This document shows, piece after piece, positions 9,549 to 17,030 of a DNA stretch of 64,000 bases (the stretch's first letter is position 1; the number at the start of each line of letters is the position of its first letter). The notes beneath the pieces were generated by a model. It had not been told where the DNA came from. It saw only the letters and a program-made list of their open reading frames with translations, and made no database searches. The stretch lies in NCBI RefSeq assembly GCF_029714405.1, contig NZ_CP121651.1:434001-498000 (forward strand), in the 5' to 3' direction. The position numbers were made by a program, and so were the translations under genes. The stretch is from Bradyrhizobium sp. CB82 (GTDB lineage Bacteria > Pseudomonadota > Alphaproteobacteria > Rhizobiales > Xanthobacteraceae).

Positions 9549-9785
9549 ATGGAACCGACCAATCGAATATCGGACCACATCGACCATAAGACTGCCCGGT
9601 CGATCTGTGACGAGGTGGGTGACAGATTGCAACAGAACCTATCTCTCGAAGCCTCGCCTCTGCCGCCCTACCTCGAACGTCTAGTCGATGAATTGCGCAA
9701 ACAAGAGCGTCATCCAATTGATGGCATCGCAGCGCCCGCTAACCGTTTCCTTAATGCGACGCGGCGGGTAGTCGCGGCAGGCTGA
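9549..9785 (+). CDS. Small hypothetical protein, NepR-like pattern
   Basis: 78 residues with no signal peptide. The middle reads ICDEVGDRLQQNL, then SPLPPYLERLVDELRK. This resembles the two-helix core of NepR anti-sigma factors, where a helix ending in L-x-x-M/L is followed by a VPDRF-x-x-LL-x-x-L helix. A similar pattern occurs in the 51-residue frame at 53576, which sits beside a sensor kinase and response regulator. No sigma factor or PhyR gene is adjacent here, so the resemblance is only structural inference. Confidence 0.5.
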   Translation: MEPTNRISDHIDHKTARSICDEVGDRLQQNLSLEASPLPPYLERLVDELRKQERHPIDGIAAPANRFLNATRRVVAAG

Positions 9786-9792
9786 GCGCGTA

Positions 9793-9834
9793 AAGAAGAA
9801 GCCGTCGCCGTTTCCAAACCGTCAGCGGCTTTTC
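9793..9834 (+). terminator. Possible terminator
   Basis: AAGCCG pairs with CGGCTT across about 26 bases containing further partial pairing, followed by a short T run. It lies just after the stop at 9785. Confidence 0.4.
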
Positions 9835-9923
9835 CGCTAATCTTGTCGCTGAGGCATTCCAGGCTTGGCCGCGCCGGACGCCACGAGGACGTGCTTGTTC
9901 AGTGAACGGTTAAGCCGCGCTGT

Positions 9924-10037
9924 TTCCCCTGTTGGCCCTTCGCGACATTGCACTGCCGCGCGATCCCGGTCGCTAACGGGGCATAGCGGAGGCTGGCAGG
10001 CAGCTCTCTTTTGCAGGACGCTCGTGCCCCTAAACGG
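9924..10037 (+). repeat. Dispersed ~110-bp repeat, copy 4
   Basis: Contains TGTTGGCCCTTCGCGACAT, TGCACTGCCGCGCGATC, CTAACGGGGCATAGCGGAGG, CAGGCAGC and GACGCTCGTGCCCC in the shared order. No gene overlaps it. Confidence 0.7.
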
Positions 10038-10196
10038 AAATCGGGCGTCGCCTGATCGGATTCACAAAATCCAGCTCAATGTGGTTTGCGACAAGGTGTG
10101 TGGTTTGCCCCCTAAATCGCGCGGGCCGTTCACCACATGGGGCCAAGCTGAAGAACCCGGTGTCGCCTTCGAAGGATGTGCAGAGGACTCAGTCGT

Positions 10197-10406
10197 TCAG
10201 AGATGAGCACGCGGCAATAGCCATCCCATGATCTTCTGATACGGATCGCGACGACTGCGGACGAATGCGTTCTCGTTCTGCTGAGCGGCGGTCCTGGCGA
10301 ATTCAGAAATCCCCTCCATAGACTGCCGTTTATCCTTCGGAAGCTTCGCCCATTGGCGAATGATCTTCCGGCGGGCTTCGCGTTGCTTTTCCCTTACGTC
10401 AGGCAT
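10197..10406 (-). CDS. Small basic hypothetical protein
   Basis: 69 residues, preceded by AAGGAGCGTCCCG before the ATG at 10406. The sequence is hydrophilic and strongly charged (REKQREARRKIIRQWAKL, PKDKRQSMEGISEFARTAAQ) with no membrane segment. I do not recognise a family. Composition and ribosome site favour a real gene. Confidence 0.6.
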   Translation of the reverse strand: MPDVREKQREARRKIIRQWAKLPKDKRQSMEGISEFARTAAQQNENAFVRSRRDPYQKIMGWLLPRAHL

Positions 10407-10590
10407 CGGGACGCTCCTTGAAGAGGATTTATTCCGGTCGCCCTAGTATTGTTTGGGCTCACTAGAACTTCAACGTCCAATCAAGAACTCTTAGCCCCTC
10501 TGATCGTGCAGCGCTATACACGGGAGCGAGTCTCATATTGGCTTTGCAGGCCCGCCGCCCTAGAATTGCGGCGATCGCAGGACGGGCGAA

Positions 10591-11013
10591 ATGCAGTATG
10601 TTTGCGACGCGCCGAAGGGCAAGACCTGGTTCCGTATCGAGACGGAAGGTGAAGCGATGCATGAGTCGCGCCTGATGGGCCACACAGTTGAGAAATATTT
10701 CCGCCGCGAGCGGGAGAAGGCAGTCCAGTCCTGGCGTCCCGAGCGGCCCAACGCGATCGAGCGCGACATCGGCCTCGAGGCCCATGTACAGCGAGAGATG
10801 CCGCTTTTCCTCACGCTGCGCGACAGGGAGGGCAATGCACTGACTACAGCGATGCTACCACCCGGTGGCAAGGATCGCGGCGGGTTCCGGATCATCATCG
10901 TTGCCGCATCCAATGCCGATCCTTATCCTCAGCAGGACGCGGCCATCGCTGCACTGGGAGCGCATTTCGGTCTCACACTCGATCGCAACCGCTGCTTCCC
11001 CTACGGCCACTAA
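10591..11013 (+). CDS. Conserved hypothetical protein
   Basis: 140 residues with no signal peptide or membrane segment. Recognisable blocks are MQYVCDAPKGKTWFRIETEGE at the start, ESRLMGHTVEKYFRREREKA near 25-45, and TLDRNRCFPYG at the end. The layout recalls short proteins found in several Bradyrhizobium genomes, but I cannot assign a function. The ribosome site is weak (GACGGGCGAA). It stands alone between a small reverse-strand gene and the binding-protein pair. Confidence 0.6.
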   Translation: MQYVCDAPKGKTWFRIETEGEAMHESRLMGHTVEKYFRREREKAVQSWRPERPNAIERDIGLEAHVQREMPLFLTLRDREGNALTTAMLPPGGKDRGGFRIIIVAASNADPYPQQDAAIAALGAHFGLTLDRNRCFPYGH

Positions 11014-11043
11014 GGAGCCTGACAAGTATCGCCGCTTGATTGG

Positions 11044-11140
11044 AGCGATGTCGGCTCATGGCCCCCACCGCGTCGGTTGGCGCAGTGCAGCCACATGTTC
11101 GAAGTTGATGGCAGACCGGAAGTAGCTGGCCGACGGTAAA
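11044..11140. repeat. Second dispersed repeat family, copy 1
   Basis: Contains GATGTCGGCTCAT and then GACCGGAAGTAGCTGGCCGA and AAAGCGACGC. Reverse-complement counterparts of these blocks occur at 15045 and direct counterparts at 23740. It lies in the gap before the binding-protein gene at 11237. Confidence 0.45.
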
Positions 11141-11236
11141 AGCGACGCGAATATCTGAGACATCGGGCCTCATCAACCATCTGACTGCAAGGTGCTAGGT
11201 TCGGGCCACTGCCCAAGGCGTTTTTCCGGGGGCACC

Positions 11237-12208
11237 ATGCAGCGGCGAGCGTTCATCATTCTGTTCGGCGGTACTGTTGCGTTTCCGCTCGGGGCGCACG
11301 CGCAGCAACCGGCGAAGATTTCGCGGATTGGCTATTTTGCCCCGGCTAAGATTCCGCATCTCATAGAGGCGTTCAAAGATAGGCTCCGCGATCTGGGTTA
11401 TATCGAAGGGAAGAACTTGCAATTCGAGTTCCGCTTCGCGGAAGGTCAATCCGGCAAGCTCGATGAGCTGGCGGCCGATCTAGTGCGAACAAAACCAGAT
11501 GTGATTGTGACCTTTTCCACGCCGCCGACCTTGGCGGTGAAGCGGGCGACAAACACAATTCCAGTTGTTATGGCAGGCACCGGCGATCCAGTGCGGGCGG
11601 GCATCGTCGCAAGCCTCTCCCGACCCGGGGGAAATGTGACCGGCGTGACTGTTTATGGCCCCGAACTCAGTGGAAAACGGCTGGCGGTGCTGAAGGAGAC
11701 TGTGCGAGGCGTGGCGCGCGTCGGCGTCATCGGGAACGGAGGCAATCCGTTTAATCAGCTTTTATGGGAGGACACTGGATCGGCGGGTCGCGAACTCGGC
11801 ATCGATTTGCGTCTGGCCATGGTGCGCCACGTCGACGATCTTCCTGCGGCTTTCTCGACCCTGAAGCGCGAAGGCGCTGAAGCTCTGATCGTCCTCGCGG
11901 ATGCTCAATTGAATAGCGCGCGTTATCGCATTATCGCGCTCGCGGCTGAGCATCGATTGCCGGCAATGTACGAAGGTCGAGAATTCGCTCAGGCCGGTGG
12001 GATGATCTCTTACGGACCGAACCTTGGCGACTTGTCCCGGCGAGCGGCGGAGCTCACGAACAACATTTTGAAGGGCGCGAAGCCAGCCGATCTTCCGGTC
12101 GAACTGCCGACCAAGTTCGAGCTGGTCATCAACCTCAAGACGGCACAGGCGCTCGGCCTCAGTCTGCCGCCGACGCTGCTCGCGCAAGCCGACGAGGTGA
12201 TCGAATAG
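11237..12208 (+). CDS. ABC transporter substrate-binding protein (PF04392 type)
   Basis: About 323 residues. The start at 11237 is chosen because the protein then opens with an export signal (MQRRAFIILFGGTVAFPLG, cleavage near AHAQQ); GGGGGCACC lies upstream. Family blocks follow: IGYFAPAKIPHLIEAF near 30, KPDVIVTFSTPPTLAVKRA near 95, TIPVVMAGTGDPVRAGIV near 115, RPGGNVTGV near 135, and ELVINLKTAQALGLSLPP at the end. It is a periplasmic binding protein of unknown ligand. It lies 272 bp upstream of a paralogue at 12481, with one repeat copy between them. Confidence 0.9.
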   Translation: MQRRAFIILFGGTVAFPLGAHAQQPAKISRIGYFAPAKIPHLIEAFKDRLRDLGYIEGKNLQFEFRFAEGQSGKLDELAADLVRTKPDVIVTFSTPPTLAVKRATNTIPVVMAGTGDPVRAGIVASLSRPGGNVTGVTVYGPELSGKRLAVLKETVRGVARVGVIGNGGNPFNQLLWEDTGSAGRELGIDLRLAMVRHVDDLPAAFSTLKREGAEALIVLADAQLNSARYRIIALAAEHRLPAMYEGREFAQAGGMISYGPNLGDLSRRAAELTNNILKGAKPADLPVELPTKFELVINLKTAQALGLSLPPTLLAQADEVIE

Positions 12209-12237
12209 ATCCGTCGAATTGTTGCAGCGCATGAGTC

Positions 12238-12350
12238 CGTCCTTGGCCCCAGAGCGACGTTTGCGCCGCCGCACGATGTCGATCGTCAGCGGGGCATAGC
12301 GGAACGGGCAGCCTTCTATTGTAGAGTGCAACGCTCGTGACCCCTTGCGG
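12238..12350 (+). repeat. Dispersed ~110-bp repeat, copy 5
   Basis: Contains CCTTGGCCCC, AGCGACGTTTGCGCCGCCGC, CGTCAGCGGGGCATAGCGG and CAACGCTCGTGACCCC. It starts 30 bp after the stop of one binding-protein gene and ends 130 bp before the start of the next, in the same orientation. Confidence 0.7.
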
Positions 12351-12480
12351 ACCTTCCCGACCGGGAGGACAATGCCACTAGTAAAGGATGTTGGAGCTGC
12401 TGCCTGCTGTCGGTGCTTGGCTGCCAGCGGCTTGGTCCGGTCCGCTTTTGAATCCCTCGCTCTTGCCGTGCGGGGACGCA

Positions 12481-13446
12481 ATGAAACGCCGCGATTTCAT
12501 TTGGCTTCTTGGGACTTCCGCGATATGGGCGACCGAAGCTGAAGCGCAACAGCCGCTTCGGACGATTGCGCTCATTGGAAACACGCCGGCGGCGTTTGGT
12601 CCCTGGCAAGCCGCTCTGGTTGAGCGACTTGGCCAACTTGGCTGGATTGCGGGCCGCACGCTGCAAGTCGAGTATCGGTGGTCCGAGGGGCGCCGAGAGC
12701 GTGTCGTCGAAATTGCCGCAGAGCTAGTCAGCAAGAAGGTTGACCTGATTTCAACCTACGGAGGCGCTGCGGTCGTAGTGAGACAGGCAACCGCTTCAAT
12801 TCCTATTGTTTTCGTGCCAGCGGTTGACCCAGTAGCAGCTGGGCTCATTGTTGACTTCGCGCACCCAGGCGGCAACGTGACTGGAATATCGGTTCAACAA
12901 GCCGAAATCGGAAGCAAGCGGGTTGAACTTCTTCGTCAAATCATTCCAGGTCTCAGAAAGTTAGCAATCCTGTTTGATGCAAACTATCCCCCAAGCGTGC
13001 GCGAAGCCGATAATGTTGAGGCTGCGACTCGCCAATTTGGAATCGCGCTCCTCAGGCGGGGCGTTCATGTAGCTGCCGATCTAGAGCCTGCCTTTGATGC
13101 CTTCAAAAATGAGGCTGATGCCGTTTATCTCGCGGATGCTGGCCTAATAGATGGCAATCGCCTCCGCGTCGCTTCGCTCGTGCTGGATACCAAGTTACCG
13201 ACGACAGCCTCAATAAGCGAAACAGCCCGAGCCGGAGCGCTCATGGCCTATGGACCAAACTACCCGGATTTGTTCAGGCGCGCCGCCGAGGTCGTTGACA
13301 AAATTTTGCGGGGCGCAAGTCCCGGAGACATTCCTGTCGAGCAACCGACTAAATTTTATCTCGTCATCAACCTCAAGAGCGCAAAGGCGCTCGGCCTCAC
13401 CGTTCCAAATGAGCTGCTCCTGCTCGCCGACGAGGTGGTCGAATAG
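12481..13446 (+). CDS. ABC transporter substrate-binding protein (PF04392 type)
   Basis: About 321 residues. The start at 12481 gives a twin-arginine-like leader (MKRRDFIWLLGTSAIW, cleavage near AEAQQ). Family blocks are FGPWQAALVERLGQLGWI near 35, RTLQVEYRWSEGRRER near 55, IPIVFVPAVDPVAAGLIV near 110, HPGGNVTGISV, then MAYGPNYPDLFRRAAEVVDKI in outline and LVINLKSAKALGLTVP. It pairs with the paralogue at 11237. Downstream, the beginning of another repeat copy (13461-13482) is cut off by a small inverted-repeat element. Confidence 0.9.
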   Translation: MKRRDFIWLLGTSAIWATEAEAQQPLRTIALIGNTPAAFGPWQAALVERLGQLGWIAGRTLQVEYRWSEGRRERVVEIAAELVSKKVDLISTYGGAAVVVRQATASIPIVFVPAVDPVAAGLIVDFAHPGGNVTGISVQQAEIGSKRVELLRQIIPGLRKLAILFDANYPPSVREADNVEAATRQFGIALLRRGVHVAADLEPAFDAFKNEADAVYLADAGLIDGNRLRVASLVLDTKLPTTASISETARAGALMAYGPNYPDLFRRAAEVVDKILRGASPGDIPVEQPTKFYLVINLKSAKALGLTVPNELLLLADEVVE

Positions 13447-13482
13447 GGATTATCTTTTGCGGCATGAGTCCGAAACTGGCCC

Positions 13483-13637
13483 AGCCTGTGTGAAAAGTCA
13501 GGCGCCGCGAGTTTCGCTAGAATATCTTGCTAACCGAAGGGTTATGTCGGCTCATCTGAAGAACAACAACATGCAAGGCGACTCATCAAAAGGAATTTGA
13601 TTCTCTCGATGCCCGCGAATCTTCGACTTTTCACACA
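13483..13637 (+). mobile_element. MITE-like element with IS1182-type tips
   Basis: About 150 bp bounded by inverted tips: TGTGTGAAAAGTC at 13487-13499 and GACTTTTCACACA at 13625-13637. These equal the tip of the IS1182 element at 5611. No coding capacity is present between them. The right tip is interrupted by IS110 copy B, and CAGCCAGG after that copy (about 15038) completes the tip. It looks like an internally deleted IS1182-type element. Confidence 0.6.
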
Positions 13638-13739
13638 TGGGGTAATTCCGGGCCGGAGCCATACTGAAGCTCTGAGAATCAGCTCTCCAAGAATCGATGA
13701 GGCTCACCTCTTGGGCCTTGCAATGATAGGAGAGCTGCA

Positions 13740-14780
13740 ATGGAGCGCTATGTCGGACTTGACGTTTCTTTGAAGCTAACAGCGATCTGCATCGTTGATC
13801 GGACGGGAAAGATTGAGCACGAAGGCGTTGTTCGTTCCGACCCCGAAGCGATCGCAGCATTCATCAAGTCAAACGCGCCGCATGTCGCGCGGATTGGACT
13901 CGAAACAGGGGCAACGTCGACATGGCTGTGGACCGAGTTGAATAAGCTGGGGCTGCCCGTCATCTGCATCGACGCCAGGCACGCCAAGGCGGTGTTGAAA
14001 ATGCAGATCAACAAGAGTGACCGCAACGATGCCGTAGGCATCGCCCGCATCATGCAATGTGGATGGTATAAGGAGGTGTGCGTCAAAGGCCTCGACAGTC
14101 ATGCGGTTAAGGCGCTGCTGGTCAGCCGGGCTCTGCTCGTCAAGATCAAGCGGGATCTCGAGAACCAAATCCGCGGGCTCTTAAAGAACCTCGGGCTGGT
14201 TATTGGTCCGGCAAAGATGAAGGTATTCGCATTGCGTGCTGCGGAGCTCACCAAAGAGCGGCCGGAACTCGCCCTTGCGGTAACGCCGCTACTCAGCGCC
14301 CGAGCAGCCATCGAGCAGCAGATTGCTGATCTCGACCGTAAGGTCATGAAGCTCGCACGCAGCAATGCCCAAGTGCGACAGTTCATGACGACACCTGGCA
14401 TCGGCCCTGTTACGGCTCTTTGCTTTCTTGCAACGATCGACGACCCTACGCGCTTCAAAAGGTCAAGAAGCGTCGGAGCCTATGTCGGACTAACGACCCG
14501 ACGCTACGCATCCGGCGAGATCGACTGGACGGGTCGAATCTCGAAGTGCGGCGACAAAATGTTGCGCGGCTATCTCTATGAGGCAGCCAATGTGCTGCTC
14601 ACACGCGTAGCAAAATGGTCAGCGCTCAAAGCCTGGGGCATTCGGCTTGCAAAGCGAACTGGGCTACGCAAGGCCAAAGTTGCGGTCGCGCGAAAGCTCG
14701 CGGTCATTCTGCATCGGATGTGGATCGATGGTACCGAATTTAGATGGTCGTCAAAGGAGACCGCCGTGCAAACAGCATAG
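13740..14780 (+). CDS. IS110 family transposase, copy B
   Basis: 346 residues, same protein as copy A. DEDD residues are placed as D8 (GLDVSLK), E in LETGATS and D in KSDRNDAVG; the C-terminal serine domain has TPGIGPVTALCF and DDPTRFKRSRSVGAYVGL. AGGAGAGCTGCA precedes the ATG. The frame is intact and the element has both ends, so it may be active. The 5' noncoding part is about 100 bp and the 3' part about 250 bp, the arrangement of the IS1111 subgroup. Confidence 0.92.
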   Translation: MERYVGLDVSLKLTAICIVDRTGKIEHEGVVRSDPEAIAAFIKSNAPHVARIGLETGATSTWLWTELNKLGLPVICIDARHAKAVLKMQINKSDRNDAVGIARIMQCGWYKEVCVKGLDSHAVKALLVSRALLVKIKRDLENQIRGLLKNLGLVIGPAKMKVFALRAAELTKERPELALAVTPLLSARAAIEQQIADLDRKVMKLARSNAQVRQFMTTPGIGPVTALCFLATIDDPTRFKRSRSVGAYVGLTTRRYASGEIDWTGRISKCGDKMLRGYLYEAANVLLTRVAKWSALKAWGIRLAKRTGLRKAKVAVARKLAVILHRMWIDGTEFRWSSKETAVQTA

Positions 14781-14782
14781 CA

Positions 14783-14998
14783 GATAGCGAATTCCCGCCG
14801 AGCACCGGCGGGATCCAAGGTCCCTGCCGGGACGTTGGCGTTGGTGCGATCGCCCCAGGCTTTGCGATGCTCAAAAGGCAAGCGCGCTTCACACATTGAT
14901 CCGCCAGCGTCATCCTACGCCATCATGCGGAGGGCATGCCCCTACCGCGGAGAGAACCATGAACCCGGCAAGGATGTGTTTGGAGAGTCTTGACCGCA
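14783..14998 (+). ncRNA. Candidate bridge/seek RNA region of IS110 copy B
   Basis: The long noncoding stretch between the transposase stop and the right subterminal repeat is conserved with copy A (4250-4465). IS1111-type elements are known to encode their target-guiding RNA in this position. Local pairing is visible, for example GCCGAGCACCGGCGGGATCC and GGTCCCTGCCGGGACG hairpins near 14795-14835. Exact RNA ends and guide loops are not resolved. Confidence 0.35.
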
Positions 14999-15044
14999 GG
15001 CCCGGAATTAGAGAACCGCAGGCCCGGAATTAGAGAACAGCCAG

Positions 15045-15115
15045 GGTCAAAAGCGGCGTTCGGAAGGTCCGCGAGCTGCTTCTGGTCTACCCCAACGAGC
15101 CGACATTTCTGGGCC
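15045..15115 (+). repeat. Second dispersed repeat family, copy 2
   Basis: Reads GGGTCAAAAGCGGCGTTCGG, then TTCTGGTCTACCCCAACGAG and CCGACATT. It matches the reverse strand at 23740-23815 closely and 11044-11140 more loosely. Confidence 0.6.
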
Positions 15116-15632
15116 CCGCCCGGACTTCGCATTCGGGCACAAGGCACGAAGTCGCTGCGCTCCAGCCCGCTGCGCGGGAGCAGGAGCTGAGAGGCCGGTA
15201 GCCGGCTGAGAGGACAGCGATAGCGGGGTGAAGGTCAACACGATCAATCAGCGTAGTGTTGGCGTGCAACACATGATCGCGCGCGGGTCAGCATTTTCAT
15301 GCGGCTAGCCACATCATCGGCCGCACCGACAACGCAATGATAGAAAATTGCCTTGACGAAAGCGCCAACCAGTTTGCTTGAATGTGCAGTCTATATTTTG
15401 GCTTCGCAAGAAATTGATACACGCCATGTCGCGGGACATCGATCGACCGATTAATCGCGCAGTGGTTGTCGGATGTGCTATTTCTGCCACGCGCAACCAT
15501 TTGAAATTACAATGTCGCGAACATTAAAAGTACTCTTGCGCAACACTCATGCCGAAACGCGGAAGTTGTGGAGGCACTCTGCCGGGGTTGCCGCCTCTCC
15601 TCATAGCGCCCGCTGCTTAGAGCGTGATGTTT
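15116..15632. other. Gap with no recognisable gene, partly A+T-richer
   Basis: 15290-15560 is noticeably richer in A+T than its surroundings. No frame has a convincing start or motif. A possible type III secretion (tts) box beginning GTCAGC near 15292 was considered but the rest does not fit. Confidence 0.5.
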
Positions 15633-16003
15633 TTATACGGAAGCATAGCCTGAGTTTTTGAGATAGTTGGCGCACTCTTGGGCAGAGAAGAGATCGAGGA
15701 GTTCGCCGACCTTTCGCCAGGTTGCTTCGACGTCACGAGGCGCGGCAGCCCGGATCAGGTGTTTGAGTTTGGCGAAGACCTGCTCGATCGGATTGAGGTC
15801 TGGACTGTAGGGCGGCAGGAAGAGCAGATGCGCCCCCTTGGCGCGAATGGCATCGCGGGCCAACTTGCCCTTGTGACTACCGAGGTTGTCGAGGATGACG
15901 ACCTCACCCCTTGTCAGGGTGGGCGCCAGCACCTTCTCAATATAGAGAGTGAACAGCTCGCCGTTGATGGGGCTGAACGCTTCGACAACTATGAGGAAAT
16001 GCT
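15633..16003 (-). pseudogene. IS630-family transposase, C-terminal fragment
   Basis: The reverse strand shows the end of a DDE_3 domain: FSPINGELFTLYIEKVLAP, RGEVVILDNLGSHKG with the second catalytic Asp, and FLPPYSPDLNPIEQVFAKLK with the final Glu. About two thirds of the protein, including the first catalytic Asp, is absent upstream. The normal C terminus (NYLKNSGYASV) and stop at 15633 are kept. Confidence 0.85.
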
Positions 16004-16470
16004 GGACACGTCTTCTATCTCGTCAGTGGTCAAGCGGCTGGGGTAAAATGCGTTTAGTATCAACGAGCGGTTTTAGGTTAGGCAATAGATCTCGATACGA
16101 ACGAACGGCTGAACTCCGGGCGTGTAATCTTGATCCGCACGACAGCAAAAGGCAGGCGAGCAAAGCTTACGGGTCGCAACCGCGAAGGGCTCGCGTACTG
16201 GCCAGCGCAGGGCGTCGTGACTTCGCCGTCACCAAACCACAGCCGGCTTCAAGCCCTGAGCCGGCCTAGCCGTTTCGCATTCGCCGCTACACGGACGGCG
16301 ATCAATGTCCCGGCGAGCTCAAACTTCACCCGATTGGCGCGCCTTTGATTTCGTAGTGGCGCGTCGGTTCACCAAGGAGTGACCCAAGCATCCTTTTAAA
16401 TGGATCTGTCCACAGCGCTGACGTTTGAGAGGGATTTTGAGGTGGTCCCGGTCGTCTGAACAGCAATTCC
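16004..16470. other. Gap between IS630 fragment and IS3 element
   Basis: No gene motif seen on either strand. It is probably a patchwork of element ends. Confidence 0.4.
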
Positions 16471-16498
16471 GCGTCGATAAGTGGAGCTTCTGCCAAAG

Positions 16499-16957
16499 TT
16501 AGGCTGCCGCGCGGAACGGCAGCGGGTTGAAGTAAGCTTGATCCGGGGTGCGGCCGTCAAGGCTCGAGTGAGGACGCCGGCCATTGTAAAAGTCGAGGTA
16601 TCGGCCGATCGAGGCGCGGGCGTCGGATACGGTGTCGTAGGCGCGCAGATAGACCTCCTCATATTTGACGCTGCGCCATAGCCGCTCGACGAACACGTTG
16701 TCGCGCCAGGCGCCCCGGCCGTCCATGCTGATGGCGATGCCGTGACTGGCGAGCACGCCGGTGAACGCGGCGCCCGTGAACTGCGAGCCCTGGTCGGTGT
16801 TGAAGATTTTCGGCTTGCCGTGGCGAGCGAGAGCATCCTCCAGCGTCTCGACGCAGAATGCGGCTTCCATCGTGATTGAGACGCGCCACGACAGCACCCG
16901 GCGGGTCGCCCAGTCGAGGACAACAGTCAGGTACACGAAGCCGCGCGCCATCGGGAG
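16499..16957 (-). pseudogene. IS3 orfB, 3' exon
   Basis: Encodes the rve integrase core after the intron: IPMARGFVYLTVVLDWATRR, IFNTDQGSQFTGAAFTG with the second catalytic Asp, and the Glu region FVERLWRSVKYEEVYL. It ends at RPHSSLDGRTPDQAYF and a stop at 16499. Joined to 19221-19412 across the intron it restores MDITY-IPMARGF, the normal protein. The gene stays broken because its N terminus was lost at the IS110 insertion. Confidence 0.85.
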
Positions 16958-17025
16958 TGGAGTAAGAAGCGCGAGCGCGCTTCTCCTCCCCGAACCGTAC
17001 GTGCACCTTTCAGCGCATACGGCTC
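16958..17025 (-). ncRNA. Group II intron domains V and VI
   Basis: Domain V reads GAGCCGTATGCGCTGAAAGG, then TGCACGTACGGTTCGG: arms GAGCCGTATG and ...TACGGTTC pair around a central bulge. Domain VI follows as a GAAGCGCG/CGCGCTTC hairpin whose 3' arm contains the likely branch-point A in CTTACTCC, 7-8 bases before the intron end. Confidence 0.8.
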
Positions 17026-17030
17026 TCTGT

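Larger units (their letters stand above)
13638..15038 (+). mobile_element. IS110 family (IS1111-like) element, copy B
   Basis: Near-identical twin of copy A. Subterminal inverted repeats TAATTCCGGGCC lie at 13643-13654 and GGCCCGGAATTA at 14999-15010. The right end carries a 22-bp tandem duplication, so a second right repeat stands at 15021-15032. The flanks GACTTTTCACACA and CAGCC join to a continuous IS1182-type tip. Confidence 0.85.

Noticed and set aside
15288..15320. Possible type III secretion tts box
   Set aside because: Only the GTCAGC start and a CTAGCC-like end fit; spacing and central bases do not match, and no secretion gene follows.
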